NCBI GenBank assembly: GCA_934541115.1
Contig: CAKTDF010000011.1
Coordinates: forward strand, 1-64,000
Reading direction: 5' to 3'
Length of the DNA stretch: 64,000 bases
DNA from: an uncultured Eubacteriales bacterium
Lineage (GTDB): Bacteria; Bacillota; Clostridia; Oscillospirales; Acutalibacteraceae
Position 1 is the first letter of the stretch. The number at the start of each line of letters is the position of its first letter. Below the pieces are notes generated by a model. The model was given only the letters and a program-made list of their open reading frames with translations. It was not told the origin of the DNA and made no database searches. Shown here piece by piece: positions 7,388-17,077 of this stretch. The position numbers and the translations under genes were made by a program.

Positions 7388-7709
7388 CTGATTGCTTTTG
7401 ATTAACACGTACTTATTTAAGCAGACATTACAGAAATTGAAAAACTTGCAGAAAAGACCAAATGCTGTTCTTGTCTAAAATATACAAATCATTGATGCCA
7501 CTTTTAGTGAACTTTCCGAGAAAAAGAGAAAATATGCATTGCATGTTACATTTAACAGAAATATGTAACAAATTTTCGGTGATTGCCGACTCAATTTTTT
7601 GAAGATATTGTGAAAAAATTAACGGTCTATTAACAAATGCTGCTTTTGAATGATGTATACTCAGAAAGTAAGACTGTAAAAATTTCTATAGAAATGGTGG
7701 TATGTGAAA
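7388..7709. other. Decayed coding sequence and upstream region of the SDR gene
   Basis: Two short frames, around 7418-7486 (ADITEIEKLAEKTKCCSCLK) and 7487-7569 (IIDATFSELSEKKRKYALHV), look like pieces of one former gene separated by a frameshift. A possible -10 box, TATACT (7656-7661), lies about 48 bp upstream of the next start without a convincing -35 at standard spacing. Base composition shifts from the AT-rich island to the more GC-rich backbone at about 7700. Confidence 0.35.
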
Positions 7710-9215
7710 ATGAAAAAAACAGTTTTTCTTACCGGCGCTTCGGGAACGATGGGCTTTGCAGGCTTCCAGGAGCTTTATGTCAGACGCAATATGTATAACA
7801 TCGTTCTCCTGCTCAGAGACAGCAAGAAAAACAGGGATCTTTTTGCTCCTTATATGAGCGATCCTAACGTAAGAATCGTATGGGGCGATCTTACCGTTTA
7901 TGAAGATGTTCTTGACGGAATCAACGGTGCAGATTATGTTCTTCATGTTGGCGGACTCGTTTCTCCGGCTGCCGACTATTTCCCGAAGAAGACCCTCTTC
8001 ACCAATGTCAGCGCTATGGAAAACATCATCAAAGCCGTTAAGGCTCAGCCGGATCCGGACGCTGTTAAGGTTGTTTACATCGGAACCGTTGCACAGACCG
8101 GCGACAGAAATGCTCCCGTTCACTGGGGCAGAACCGGCGACCCGATCCAGATCAGTGTTTATGACCACTATGCAATCAGCAAGACCAAGGCTGAGGCTCT
8201 CCTCGCCGATTCCGGTCTCAAATATTGGGTATCGCTTCGTCAGACAGGTATTCTCTACGCTGACATTCTCAAAAACATGGATCCCATTATGTATCACGTA
8301 CCCATCAACGGCATGCTTGAGTGGGCAACCGTTGAGGACAGCGGACGTCTTTGCGCAAAGGTCTGCAATGACAGAATTCCCGAGGATTTCTGGCGCCGCT
8401 TCTATAATATCAGCTCCGGTCACGATTACAGACTCACCAACTATGAATTTGAAGTTCTTCTTCTCAACGCTATCGGCATGAAGGGTGCGGATATCCCGAA
8501 GAAGATTTTTGAGCCGTATTGGTTCATCAACCGTAACTTCCACGGTCAGTGGTACACCGACGCGGATGATCTTGAAAACTATCTCCATTTCAGAGCTAAC
8601 ATTCCTGTTAAGGAATACTTCAAGTCACTCGCAAAGAAAGCACCGTTCTATTTCAAACTGTCAGGTCTTGCACCGATGAGCATTGTTAAAAAGTTCATGA
8701 TGGAACCGATCGCAAACGCTCCTCTTTACGGCACTCAGACTTGGATCAAGAACGGCATGAAAGAAAGAATCACTGCCTTCTACGGTTCAAAGGAAGAATT
8801 TGCCGCTATCCCCAGAACATGGGATGAGTTTGAAGTCGTTATCCCCGACAAGGAGCACCCGGAAAATCTCCTTGACCACGGATATGACGAGAGCAAACCG
8901 CTCAATAAGCTCACTCTTGCCGAACTCAAAAAGGCCGCTGCTTTCAGAGGCGGCGAATGCCTTGAAAAGAAGGCTCCGAAGGACATCTACACTCCGATCA
9001 AGTGGAAGTGTGCCTGCGGCGCAGAGTTTGAAATGTCTGTCAACCTTGTTCTCGGCGGCGGTCACTGGTGCCCGGAATGCCTTCCGATGCCCTGGAAGTA
9101 TGACGAGATTGCAAAGGTCAACCCGTTCTTCGCTCAGGTTTGGTACGCTCACCACAGCAAGGACGAGAACAACGTTTATACCGAGGATATCTACTACGGT
9201 TACGACGAGAAATAA
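7710..9215 (+). CDS. NAD(P)-dependent epimerase/dehydratase-like protein with C-terminal zinc finger
   Basis: 501 residues. ATG 7710 is preferred to GTG 7704 because the site ggtgg (7696-7700) then has proper spacing. The N-terminal two thirds form an extended short-chain dehydrogenase: the nucleotide-binding motif TGASGTMGFAG begins at about residue 8, a D of the 'WGDLT' strand follows, and the catalytic YxxxK is YAISKTK. Residues about 398-460 are a separate domain: LAELKKAAAFRGGECLEKK, then WKCACG (W432) and GGHWCPEC (C454, C457). That pattern resembles treble-clef zinc fingers usually seen in DNA-associated proteins. The substrate is unknown. A single gene, ending in a strong terminator. 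Confidence 0.8.
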   Translation: MKKTVFLTGASGTMGFAGFQELYVRRNMYNIVLLLRDSKKNRDLFAPYMSDPNVRIVWGDLTVYEDVLDGINGADYVLHVGGLVSPAADYFPKKTLFTNVSAMENIIKAVKAQPDPDAVKVVYIGTVAQTGDRNAPVHWGRTGDPIQISVYDHYAISKTKAEALLADSGLKYWVSLRQTGILYADILKNMDPIMYHVPINGMLEWATVEDSGRLCAKVCNDRIPEDFWRRFYNISSGHDYRLTNYEFEVLLLNAIGMKGADIPKKIFEPYWFINRNFHGQWYTDADDLENYLHFRANIPVKEYFKSLAKKAPFYFKLSGLAPMSIVKKFMMEPIANAPLYGTQTWIKNGMKERITAFYGSKEEFAAIPRTWDEFEVVIPDKEHPENLLDHGYDESKPLNKLTLAELKKAAAFRGGECLEKKAPKDIYTPIKWKCACGAEFEMSVNLVLGGGHWCPECLPMPWKYDEIAKVNPFFAQVWYAHHSKDENNVYTEDIYYGYDEK

Positions 9216-9233
9216 GCCGACCGAAAGATTTTT

Positions 9234-9266
9234 GGGAGCTGTTGCATTTAGCGCAGCTCCCTTTTT
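9234..9266 (+). terminator. Rho-independent terminator of the SDR gene
   Basis: Perfect 8-bp stem gggagctg/cagctccc with a 12-nt loop, followed by TTTTT. It lies 18 bp after the stop codon. Confidence 0.9.
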
Positions 9267-9427
9267 GTTCATATATTGTTAAAAACGACTTATATAATTT
9301 TTTTGGAAGTTAAAGGACAAATTATTAAAATCTGTCTATCAACTCAATCGTTTATTATTTACAATAATATTTTTAGCCTATAAATGTGAAGAAAATATTA
9401 ACAATTATTGGAAACTCCGTCACTGTG

Positions 9428-9456
9428 TTGACAAGCCGCCGCAGGGATGATATCAT
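9428..9456 (+). promoter_or_regulatory. Sigma-A promoter of the giant secreted protein
   Basis: TTGACA (9428-9433) and TATCAT (9451-9456) with a 17-bp spacer. The start of transcription is expected near 9463, giving a leader of about 76 nt. Confidence 0.8.
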
Positions 9457-9468
9457 CAGGGTGTATAG

Positions 9469-9509
9469 GGGAGAGAAAAAACAGTTGGAGTTTTTGTCTC
9501 TCCCTTTTT
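9469..9509 (+). promoter_or_regulatory. Terminator-like hairpin in the leader of the giant gene
   Basis: The arms gggagaga (9469-9476) and tctctccc (9497-9504) pair perfectly. After one mismatch they extend by a run of A-T pairs, and the hairpin is followed by TTTTT. It lies between the promoter and the ribosome site aaaggagg (9523-9530). It could act as an attenuator or as a 5' stabilising hairpin. The sequence alone does not decide. Confidence 0.55.
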
Positions 9510-9538
9510 GTACTTTTGAACTAAAGGAGGTTACTTCC

Positions 9539-12500
9539 ATGAAAACTGGCAAAAAAATTCTCAGTGTTTTGCTTTCGGTCATTATGGTCGTCAGCACAAT
9601 GAGTGTTTCGTTTTCGGTTTTCACCGTTTCCGCAGTTGACGGCAACGATGTGAAAGCGGCTTTTTCCGCTGTTACCGATACAACAGATCTGACCAACGGC
9701 GACGGAACGCTTTTGAACGCTGCCGAGGTGCTGTATAACTATGTTTACGGCATTGCAAACACATGGTGCAACGGCGTAAGCGGCAACGGCAATTGGACGA
9801 ATGTTTCTCAAGTTGCCAACAACTCGTCTGTTGACCTGAACAATGCGGCTAAAAATGCGGCTCCCGGCTATGATGCGCTTGTGAATGCACTTATTCCGAC
9901 TGCCGGCGTTACCGATGACTCGGCGGCAAGCAGGACTTACGGCAGCAAAACGCTGAACACTTGGGAATGTCAGACCAATCCCGGGTTTAACAGCGGTTGG
10001 GTAGGTTACAACATCAATAGTGACGCGAACCACTCCGTAATAGTTTCTGCAAATCTTGAAAAGGTGCTTTTGACTTACGGCTCACTTGAAGATATTCCGC
10101 AGAGCATCTTACTTTCTGCAACTTACGGTTACACGAACACCGTCAGAAAGTATTATACAAATCATAATGAAGACACAAAGAAGTGGGGTGTGCTCACAAA
10201 GCGCGTTTGGAAGTGGTCTGCCGTTTCTTGGCAAACACTTTCTCAAAAGCCGACAAGAACAGGTGTAAAGACAGACACCGGGGCTTACAAGAACCTCCAT
10301 GCTTTTGCCGACTACTTCACTTCTTCAAGGCTCGACACCTCGGTCAATGACCTTGCAAAACTTTCGCCTTCCGAAATAAATGCAATCATCACTTCAAACA
10401 ATCAGGCTTTTTCAAAGCTTGATTCATATTCAGACAACGTTAAAAACCATTTCTTTGACATGGCGAAGGTCAAAGAATATATGGATAACTGCGTCTTTGC
10501 GCAAAAGGTCATAAACGCAAAGCCTGCAATTGAGTCGCTCAAAAACGCAATGAATGCGGGCTACGACAAAACGAATCTTTCCGAAATGAACGGAATCTAC
10601 ACCGCTCAGAAGCCGAACCTTGACTTTGTCAAGGGCGTTTCCTCTGATGTTATTGAATATGTCAGGACAAATTCTGAAGGCTTTTCGGACTTCTCGGTTC
10701 AAAATGCAGAAGCCTTCATCGCAGAGCTTGACAAGGACATTCAGCTTTATAAAATCAGAGAAATCAAGGCATCGGTCGATTCTCTCAGGGCGCAGTATCC
10801 CGATGCAGAGGCGATAAAGGGCATTGAGGACAATCAACTGCTCTGGAACTGTTATGACCTTATCAAGGGCTACAGCAATGCCCTTGAAACGGCGTTCACT
10901 CCGGCCTACGTTGAAGAGGTATTCACCGAGGGCACGGGATATGTCAAGGTCTTTGAAACCGAGCTTAAATTTGAATGGGATTACAGAGAAGCCGAAGACC
11001 GGTATGACTCCTTCTGGTCGTGGTTCCTTCCGCTCGTTTATGCGGATCTTACAAAGGTTTCAACAGCGGATATTATCGGCAAAAACATTGCCGCTTCTGT
11101 TCCTAATATTCCTAACGCGGTTTCAAAAAAGAGCGATTTTGAAAAAATGTATGAAAAATACACCGCACTCATCGGCGAGGACGCAATGAAAGCCATCTTC
11201 GGTGACGGAGAAAACGCTCTCGGTTATATCATTGACGATTATATTGCAAGACTTTACGGCACAATTCTCGCCCGCCTTGATTCCGAGGTAAGCACCGCCG
11301 TAGGTTACTACGACGCTTACGGAGAGGTCAACCTCTCAAACTTCGCCGCAATAAAAGACGCAGTAGGCAGGGTTGAAAGAGACATTTGGACTTTCATAAA
11401 CAGCAATAATGCCTCGATCATATCCGACAAGCTCAGGGAGGATTACAACCGCCTTGATTCACTTCTCAACATGTATAATAACTTTGTCAAAACCGGAGGT
11501 CTTGACAATTTTGAGCAAAAGCACCGCCACAATTCAGACGGTATCTATATGGTTCGTGATGTGACCGATGAGGACAAGGCAAGAACAAGCGGAGAAGAAT
11601 ACGCCGTGACGGAAAAAACGGTCAACGATACTATTAAAAAGCTTGACAAGTTCCTCACAAGCAAGGATTTCACCGACCTTGTGAACATTGATTCGGATAA
11701 TCTGAGCGATTATATCAAGGAAGTTCTTGCAGATAACCTTTATACCGACGACTTTGTCAATATGCTCATGGGTGTGCTTTATCCGGAGCTTGTCAAGGCG
11801 CTTGAAAGCCTTTATAATTCACTTCCGCGCGAGGTGTGGTATGACGCTAAGATTTGGAAGGATAAAATCAAAGTCGGTTACAAGAGTCTGCCGGAGCTTA
11901 TTACCGGTCTCGGCATGGGTCTTTATCCGAATCAGGTTGCCGGTTATATTGACGGTTTCGATACGGTCAGAAATCAGCTTTCCGCGGCAGGCGGCAGCTG
12001 GAACAACCTCAAAAAGGACGGCAAGCTCACGCTTGACTGGGGCATTGACAGCATAAAGCCGGAAAATTATAAAACGGCGGCTGAATTTATCAATGCAAAA
12101 AAGACCCGCTTTATGAATGCAATGAGCGAATCGTTTGACGCAATTCTGCCGATTGTCAGAATCCTGTTTGCCGATTGGGACGGCTATAACATGACCGTCA
12201 GCAAAGCCGGCTACGGCGAATACCTCGGCATTAAGCTCAACGCAGACCTCAACCTCACGGCAGACGGCTGTGCAGGCTATTCCGACCTTGTTACCCCGAT
12301 TCTTGAAGCTCTCGGCTGCGACAGTATTCCGACATATGAACAGGTCAAGGGATACACGACATCGCGCCAAATCGTCAACGCTATTTTTGACCCGCTCATC
12401 GATTTTGTTGAAAACAAGCTTGCCAAAAATCCGGTTGAAACTCTTTGCTCGGTTCTTCCCAACCTTGCATACGCTGTTCCGATGGATAAGCTTTGGGAAC

Positions 12501-15500
12501 GTTTTCAGTATCTGAATATCAGACTCAATTACAAAGCCAATGACTCGGCTCTCGGCATTCAGGTCATCAATGACCACTATGATTTGAAACTTAATGATTT
12601 TGTCAACAAGAATTCTCTGAACCTTGATTTTGACGTTTCTTCTTTCAGCTCAATAGTTTCATATCTTGTCGGCATGTTTGTCAAGGACGTTGACTCGAGC
12701 ACGTTGCCCGTTATGAACTCAGGTGAGCTTATAACGTATGCTTCGCTCAACAAAAACGCTTCAACAAAGCGCAGAAACGGCAGCAGAATCAACTTTACCG
12801 CAGACAAAGCGGACGTATTCATGGCTGTGCTTGACTATTTGACAAGGTGTCTCGGCAGCGATGATTTTGTCAACAAGCTCTATAAGCAGTTCTCAAAAGA
12901 TGAGGAAATGACCGAAGAGCTGAAAACAATTATCAAAAACATCTATACAAGCGTTGGCGATGAAAACGGCAACATGGCTCTTGCGGCGATTATTGAGCTG
13001 CTGAACCAGACAAAGTATGCGCTTAAGGGCTATGAATGGATAACGGCGTCTTCTTCTGTGGGCACGGTTGAGGGTGTTACACCTGCGTCAAAGGTATACC
13101 TTTCATATAACAATGACTGGACAAAGAAAGCAGCCGACTATGTGGGCAATAACCTCTCGTCAATAATTGACTCCGCAATAAAAGCAGCAGGCGGCGACAT
13201 TGACCTTTCAAAGGCTGTTTCAGACGGCATAGCCGGTCTGTTCACCAACAAGACCGTAACCGGCGCGGCAAAGGGACTTGCTTCTCTTATATCGCTGCCG
13301 GAAAAGGTTACAGATCTTATAAAATCTGAACTTGGAGTTGACCTCACCGCCTACAACGAGTATAAGGACATTGACGAAAACTATTCATGGGGCTTTGTCG
13401 ACGGTGACAGAGACGGTTTCAGAAAAGCATTTCTCAAGGTGCTTGAGCCGCTTGAACCGTTGTTCGGTTTCCTTTTCAAGGGCGAAGATGTTCACATCTT
13501 TAAAAACGGTGCAGATCTTGTGCTTTACGGCAATGAGGGCTATGACGCAGCGCTGGTTCCGCTGCTTGAGGCGCTCGGCTGCAGCGTTGAAAGCGCCGCC
13601 GAATTTGATGCAAAGGATACCGCGAAGGTGGTTCTTGACGCTGTTTTTGAAAAGCTCGACGAGCTTGAAAAAGACCCGGTGAATACGATTGCAGATATGC
13701 TCCCCGGTGTTGTATATTACCTTTCAAGCAATGCTTTTTCAACCGGTATCAGAAATCTGCTTCACCCGATTTATGTAATTATTGACACTATTCGTCCGGT
13801 ATACGCGGTAGATATGCAAGCGCTGGCAGACGCCCTCGGCACTCCGGACGGACTTGATAATCTCAACGCCTCATACTTCGTTTCAAAAATTGAGGAGGCA
13901 ACGGGTCTCAACCTGAACGGACTCGCAACGCTTTGTGAGGACGTCAGTAAGGTTATAGGAACAAAATACACCTCAAAGAGCAGCTTCCTTGCCGAAAGCG
14001 ACAACGCATATAAGGGCGCATACATTGACGGAACATTTGACAGGGGAGACATGGTAACAGTCGTTCTCAGCTTTTTGCTTGACGCGCTCAAGGATGAAGA
14101 AAACGCAAAAACGATTGATTCTCTCCTCGGTACCGAGAATTTCACTGCCGCTCTTTTGAGCGTATTCAACGGCACTGATCCCGATACCAGAAAAATCAAC
14201 TGGATGTATTACTTCGGTGAGGATACCGATTTTTCAAAGCTTGACTTTGAAAACGGCGTCCAAATCACCCCGACGGTTGAATCTCTAAATTATCCGAACA
14301 ACTGGACTGCCGGTGCGGCAGGCTATGTCAATGAAAATCTTGACAAGGTTATTGCTTCGTTGCTCAAGGCGGCAGGCGAGGAGGGCGACCTTTCGGCTCT
14401 GCTCAAGTCAAAGCTGAACCTTTACACCGGGGAAAATCTTCAAAAGGTCAATGACGCTATTGTTGATTTGCTCAAAGATGTTGACGAGACCCTTGTCGGC
14501 GCGGCGAGCGTTGTTCTCGGTCTTGACCTTGACGCAATCAAAAATTACACTGCTCCCGAGGGTACGCTCACGGGTGAAGAATTTGCAGATGAGCTGACTA
14601 AGATTCTTGAACCGATAAGCGGTCTTGTCAATTGGTTGCTGTTCTCAAAGGATTACAGATTCTTCACCGGTACCGAAAAGGACGCAGACGGAAACTATGT
14701 CTATAATGACGTTATCACTGTCAGGGGCGCGGCAGGTTATGCAAACGGTATTGCGCCGGTTCTTGAGGCCCTCGGCTGCAAGAATCTTCCGGCGGCCGAT
14801 GAAAAGGACGCGCTCAACAAGGCGCTCAAATCGGCCTTTGCAAGACTTGACGAAATTATTGACGACCCCGCAAATGAAGTCCTTGACGTACTCCCGAACG
14901 TTATTTATTTCATCAATGCTGACGGCTTGACTGCGAGTGCATACAATGCCCTTTCTGCTGTTTATGCTCTTTCTGAATCGCTTGAAAAACTCGGCGCAAA
15001 GCTCGACATCGGCGAATTGCTTGGCTTTGATCTTTCGGATCTTTCATTTGAAAAGCTTATTGCTCTTGCCGAGGAAAAGAGCGGACTTGACCTTTCGGCA
15101 GTTGAAGTGACCTTCAGCGGACTTTGCATCGGAACGATCAAACAGTACGCTTCCGTCAGCGGAGAGTATGCATATAAGATGCAGTATACCGAAAAGGAAA
15201 CAAGACGTGATATGCTCACGCTTATTATCACCGCCTTTGTTGAAACGATCAAGCTTGACGGTAACGAAGAAAAGCTGCGTGAAATGCTCGGCAGCGACGC
15301 TTATGACGCTGTTCTCGGTGTGCTCAAACTCAGACAGTTTGAAATGCAGAAGCCGTCATACATCGTCACCGAATATGCAGACACCGACAAAACTTTCTCT
15401 GCAATTGAATCTTCGGTTCTTTTCAGCGGATATAAATACGGTCCTCTCTATACACAGGAGATGGCTCAGTACATTGCAGACAACTTTGACAAGTTTCTTG

Positions 15501-16885
15501 ATGATTTGGTTTATCTGCTCGGTATCGAAGTGAACGGAAAGTATGTTGGCAATTTTGAAGAGCTGCTGAATTCACTTGTCAACGGTTCGCTCTATAACAG
15601 CAAGAATATTCAGACGATCGTTGACAGGATTCTTGAATTTACCGGCAAGATCGACGCTATGGACGGCGGCGAGCACATAAAAGCGCTCGTCAAAGAATCG
15701 CTCGGCGTTGACCTTGACTTCTGGAAGAACTACACTGTTCCTGAGTTTGAAGATGACCGCGCAGCATTTACAAAAGCGCTCTGCGACGTTGTCGGCCCGC
15801 TTTATCCGGTGCTTGAATGGATGCTGACCGGAAAGGACTTTACGTTCTTTGTTGACGAGGAGGGCAAGGATCTCGTTACCCTGCTCGGCGCAGACGGTTA
15901 TGCATACGGCATTATTCCTCTCCTTGAAGCGCTTGACTGCAAGAATGTTCTCACACCCGACGAGTACTGTGCAGCTGCGGAAAAGGACAGGAATGCAATA
16001 GTAACCGGCATCACCGAGCCGCTCTTTAACAGACTTGACGAAATTATGAAAAACCCGGCGGACGAAATTCTTTCGATTCTGCCGCAGGTTATATACTTTG
16101 TCAACAGTAACGGACTTGACACCTGCTTCAAGAACGTTCTCCACTCCGTATACGGAATTTTGAACGCGATTGAACCGCTCGTCAAGGTTGATCTCTATGA
16201 CCTTATCGGCATAAGACTTGATGAGGCAACGTTTGAAAGTCTCTTTGCCCTTGCACTCACAAAGATTGAGGAAAAGACCGGACAAAAGCTTGAAGGCATC
16301 AGCATTGATACGTTCCTTGAACTGACTGTAGGAAAGCTTGTCAGCTATACCTCCAAGAACGGTGAAAAGGCATACAAGATGATTTATCAATCGAGCACCT
16401 CAAAAGCAGAGATGGTTACGATTGTTGAAAGGCTTGCAATCACATTCCTCATGAACGGTCAGAACCGCGAGAAGGTTCTCACCATTCTCAAGGAAAAGTG
16501 CAACATGAGTGCCGATGCAGAAAAATATGTAAAGGCAACGCTTGACCTACTTGCAACCTACACGGGAACACATTTTGGCATGGATCAGTCACTGTTTGCA
16601 ATCTATCAGCTGTTCTACGGTGCAAACAAGGGCACGAGCCACTCCGCGGAGGGGCTGAAGAATCTTAATAAAAAGTGGAAAGAGATTCTCAAAATGCTCA
16701 ACGGTTCAGATGATCCGAATGCACAAGGTCTCGGAACACTTATAGGAAAGATCCTTGACGAAAACCTTGACGGAATCATTGATTCGAACGGAATTGCCTC
16801 AAAAGGCTTTATAGTGTTCTGGAAGAATCTCATAGCTATGTTCCAAAAGATTTTTGACTTTTTCAAGAATCTGTTCAAAAGATAA
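9539..16885 (+). CDS. Giant secreted repeat protein (2448 residues)
   Basis: The start is ATG 9539, eight bases after aaaggagg; the open frame extends upstream to 9386, but that part lies across the promoter and leader. The N-terminus is a classical signal peptide (MKTGKKILSVLLSVIMVVST, cleavage near VSA-VD). The mature protein is predicted helical. From about residue 830 to 2330 a module of roughly 390-420 residues recurs four times, each with a core such as GYDAALVPLLEALGC followed by a 'NP.E.L..LLP...Y' helix. Asp and Leu are abundant. There is no LPXTG signal. It ends with a basic amphipathic helix (FQKIFDFFKNLFKR) also seen at the end of the protein at 45650. The family is not recognised. 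A cell-surface or extracellular structural protein is my inference. Confidence 0.85.
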   Translation: MKTGKKILSVLLSVIMVVSTMSVSFSVFTVSAVDGNDVKAAFSAVTDTTDLTNGDGTLLNAAEVLYNYVYGIANTWCNGVSGNGNWTNVSQVANNSSVDLNNAAKNAAPGYDALVNALIPTAGVTDDSAASRTYGSKTLNTWECQTNPGFNSGWVGYNINSDANHSVIVSANLEKVLLTYGSLEDIPQSILLSATYGYTNTVRKYYTNHNEDTKKWGVLTKRVWKWSAVSWQTLSQKPTRTGVKTDTGAYKNLHAFADYFTSSRLDTSVNDLAKLSPSEINAIITSNNQAFSKLDSYSDNVKNHFFDMAKVKEYMDNCVFAQKVINAKPAIESLKNAMNAGYDKTNLSEMNGIYTAQKPNLDFVKGVSSDVIEYVRTNSEGFSDFSVQNAEAFIAELDKDIQLYKIREIKASVDSLRAQYPDAEAIKGIEDNQLLWNCYDLIKGYSNALETAFTPAYVEEVFTEGTGYVKVFETELKFEWDYREAEDRYDSFWSWFLPLVYADLTKVSTADIIGKNIAASVPNIPNAVSKKSDFEKMYEKYTALIGEDAMKAIFGDGENALGYIIDDYIARLYGTILARLDSEVSTAVGYYDAYGEVNLSNFAAIKDAVGRVERDIWTFINSNNASIISDKLREDYNRLDSLLNMYNNFVKTGGLDNFEQKHRHNSDGIYMVRDVTDEDKARTSGEEYAVTEKTVNDTIKKLDKFLTSKDFTDLVNIDSDNLSDYIKEVLADNLYTDDFVNMLMGVLYPELVKALESLYNSLPREVWYDAKIWKDKIKVGYKSLPELITGLGMGLYPNQVAGYIDGFDTVRNQLSAAGGSWNNLKKDGKLTLDWGIDSIKPENYKTAAEFINAKKTRFMNAMSESFDAILPIVRILFADWDGYNMTVSKAGYGEYLGIKLNADLNLTADGCAGYSDLVTPILEALGCDSIPTYEQVKGYTTSRQIVNAIFDPLIDFVENKLAKNPVETLCSVLPNLAYAVPMDKLWERFQYLNIRLNYKANDSALGIQVINDHYDLKLNDFVNKNSLNLDFDVSSFSSIVSYLVGMFVKDVDSSTLPVMNSGELITYASLNKNASTKRRNGSRINFTADKADVFMAVLDYLTRCLGSDDFVNKLYKQFSKDEEMTEELKTIIKNIYTSVGDENGNMALAAIIELLNQTKYALKGYEWITASSSVGTVEGVTPASKVYLSYNNDWTKKAADYVGNNLSSIIDSAIKAAGGDIDLSKAVSDGIAGLFTNKTVTGAAKGLASLISLPEKVTDLIKSELGVDLTAYNEYKDIDENYSWGFVDGDRDGFRKAFLKVLEPLEPLFGFLFKGEDVHIFKNGADLVLYGNEGYDAALVPLLEALGCSVESAAEFDAKDTAKVVLDAVFEKLDELEKDPVNTIADMLPGVVYYLSSNAFSTGIRNLLHPIYVIIDTIRPVYAVDMQALADALGTPDGLDNLNASYFVSKIEEATGLNLNGLATLCEDVSKVIGTKYTSKSSFLAESDNAYKGAYIDGTFDRGDMVTVVLSFLLDALKDEENAKTIDSLLGTENFTAALLSVFNGTDPDTRKINWMYYFGEDTDFSKLDFENGVQITPTVESLNYPNNWTAGAAGYVNENLDKVIASLLKAAGEEGDLSALLKSKLNLYTGENLQKVNDAIVDLLKDVDETLVGAASVVLGLDLDAIKNYTAPEGTLTGEEFADELTKILEPISGLVNWLLFSKDYRFFTGTEKDADGNYVYNDVITVRGAAGYANGIAPVLEALGCKNLPAADEKDALNKALKSAFARLDEIIDDPANEVLDVLPNVIYFINADGLTASAYNALSAVYALSESLEKLGAKLDIGELLGFDLSDLSFEKLIALAEEKSGLDLSAVEVTFSGLCIGTIKQYASVSGEYAYKMQYTEKETRRDMLTLIITAFVETIKLDGNEEKLREMLGSDAYDAVLGVLKLRQFEMQKPSYIVTEYADTDKTFSAIESSVLFSGYKYGPLYTQEMAQYIADNFDKFLDDLVYLLGIEVNGKYVGNFEELLNSLVNGSLYNSKNIQTIVDRILEFTGKIDAMDGGEHIKALVKESLGVDLDFWKNYTVPEFEDDRAAFTKALCDVVGPLYPVLEWMLTGKDFTFFVDEEGKDLVTLLGADGYAYGIIPLLEALDCKNVLTPDEYCAAAEKDRNAIVTGITEPLFNRLDEIMKNPADEILSILPQVIYFVNSNGLDTCFKNVLHSVYGILNAIEPLVKVDLYDLIGIRLDEATFESLFALALTKIEEKTGQKLEGISIDTFLELTVGKLVSYTSKNGEKAYKMIYQSSTSKAEMVTIVERLAITFLMNGQNREKVLTILKEKCNMSADAEKYVKATLDLLATYTGTHFGMDQSLFAIYQLFYGANKGTSHSAEGLKNLNKKWKEILKMLNGSDDPNAQGLGTLIGKILDENLDGIIDSNGIASKGFIVFWKNLIAMFQKIFDFFKNLFKR
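12262..15960 (+). repeat. Four diverged coding repeats inside the giant gene
   Basis: Module cores are encoded near 12262, 13530, 14728 and 15890 (residues about 908, 1330, 1730 and 2117). They share 'G..GY...(I/L)(A/T/I/V)P(I/L/V)LEAL(G/D)C', then a helix with 'F..LDE(I/L)...P...(I/V)L..LP...Y'. A second repeated element, 'NNWT..AA.YV..NL...I', precedes two of the modules. The copies are clearly diverged, so the duplication is old. Confidence 0.75.
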
Positions 16886-16900
16886 CTGTTTGATTTAATA

Positions 16901-16945
16901 ATATCGCCGCCGTTTCAAAAGAAGCGGCGGCGATATCGTTTTTTT
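16901..16945 (+). terminator. Rho-independent terminator of the giant gene
   Basis: A 12-bp perfect stem atatcgccgccg/cggcggcgatat is followed by CG and seven T. It lies 15 bp after the stop. Confidence 0.92.
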
Positions 16946-17010
16946 GTAGTTTCATATATGGCTTTTGCTGAAAACGGTTTGACGGTATAAAATATATACC
17001 GACAACATAA

Positions 17011-17056
17011 CAACAGGCTGCCGCAAATCGTGAAAACGAGGAGCGGCAGCCCGTTG
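17011..17056 (-). terminator. Hairpin terminator after serA
   Basis: On the minus strand, caacgggctgccgc pairs with gcggcagcctgttg (one G-T type mismatch), about 20 bp after the serA stop. The T-run is weak (TTATGTTG), so termination may be incomplete. Confidence 0.6.
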
Positions 17057-17077
17057 TGCTTATATTAACATATTATC

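Noticed and set aside
9386..9538. N-terminal extension of the giant protein
   Set aside because: It spans a consensus promoter and leader hairpin. The signal peptide and a perfect ribosome site begin at 9539.
9539..16885. LPXTG sorting signal or S-layer homology domains in the giant protein
   Set aside because: Neither motif is present at the C-terminus or elsewhere by eye.
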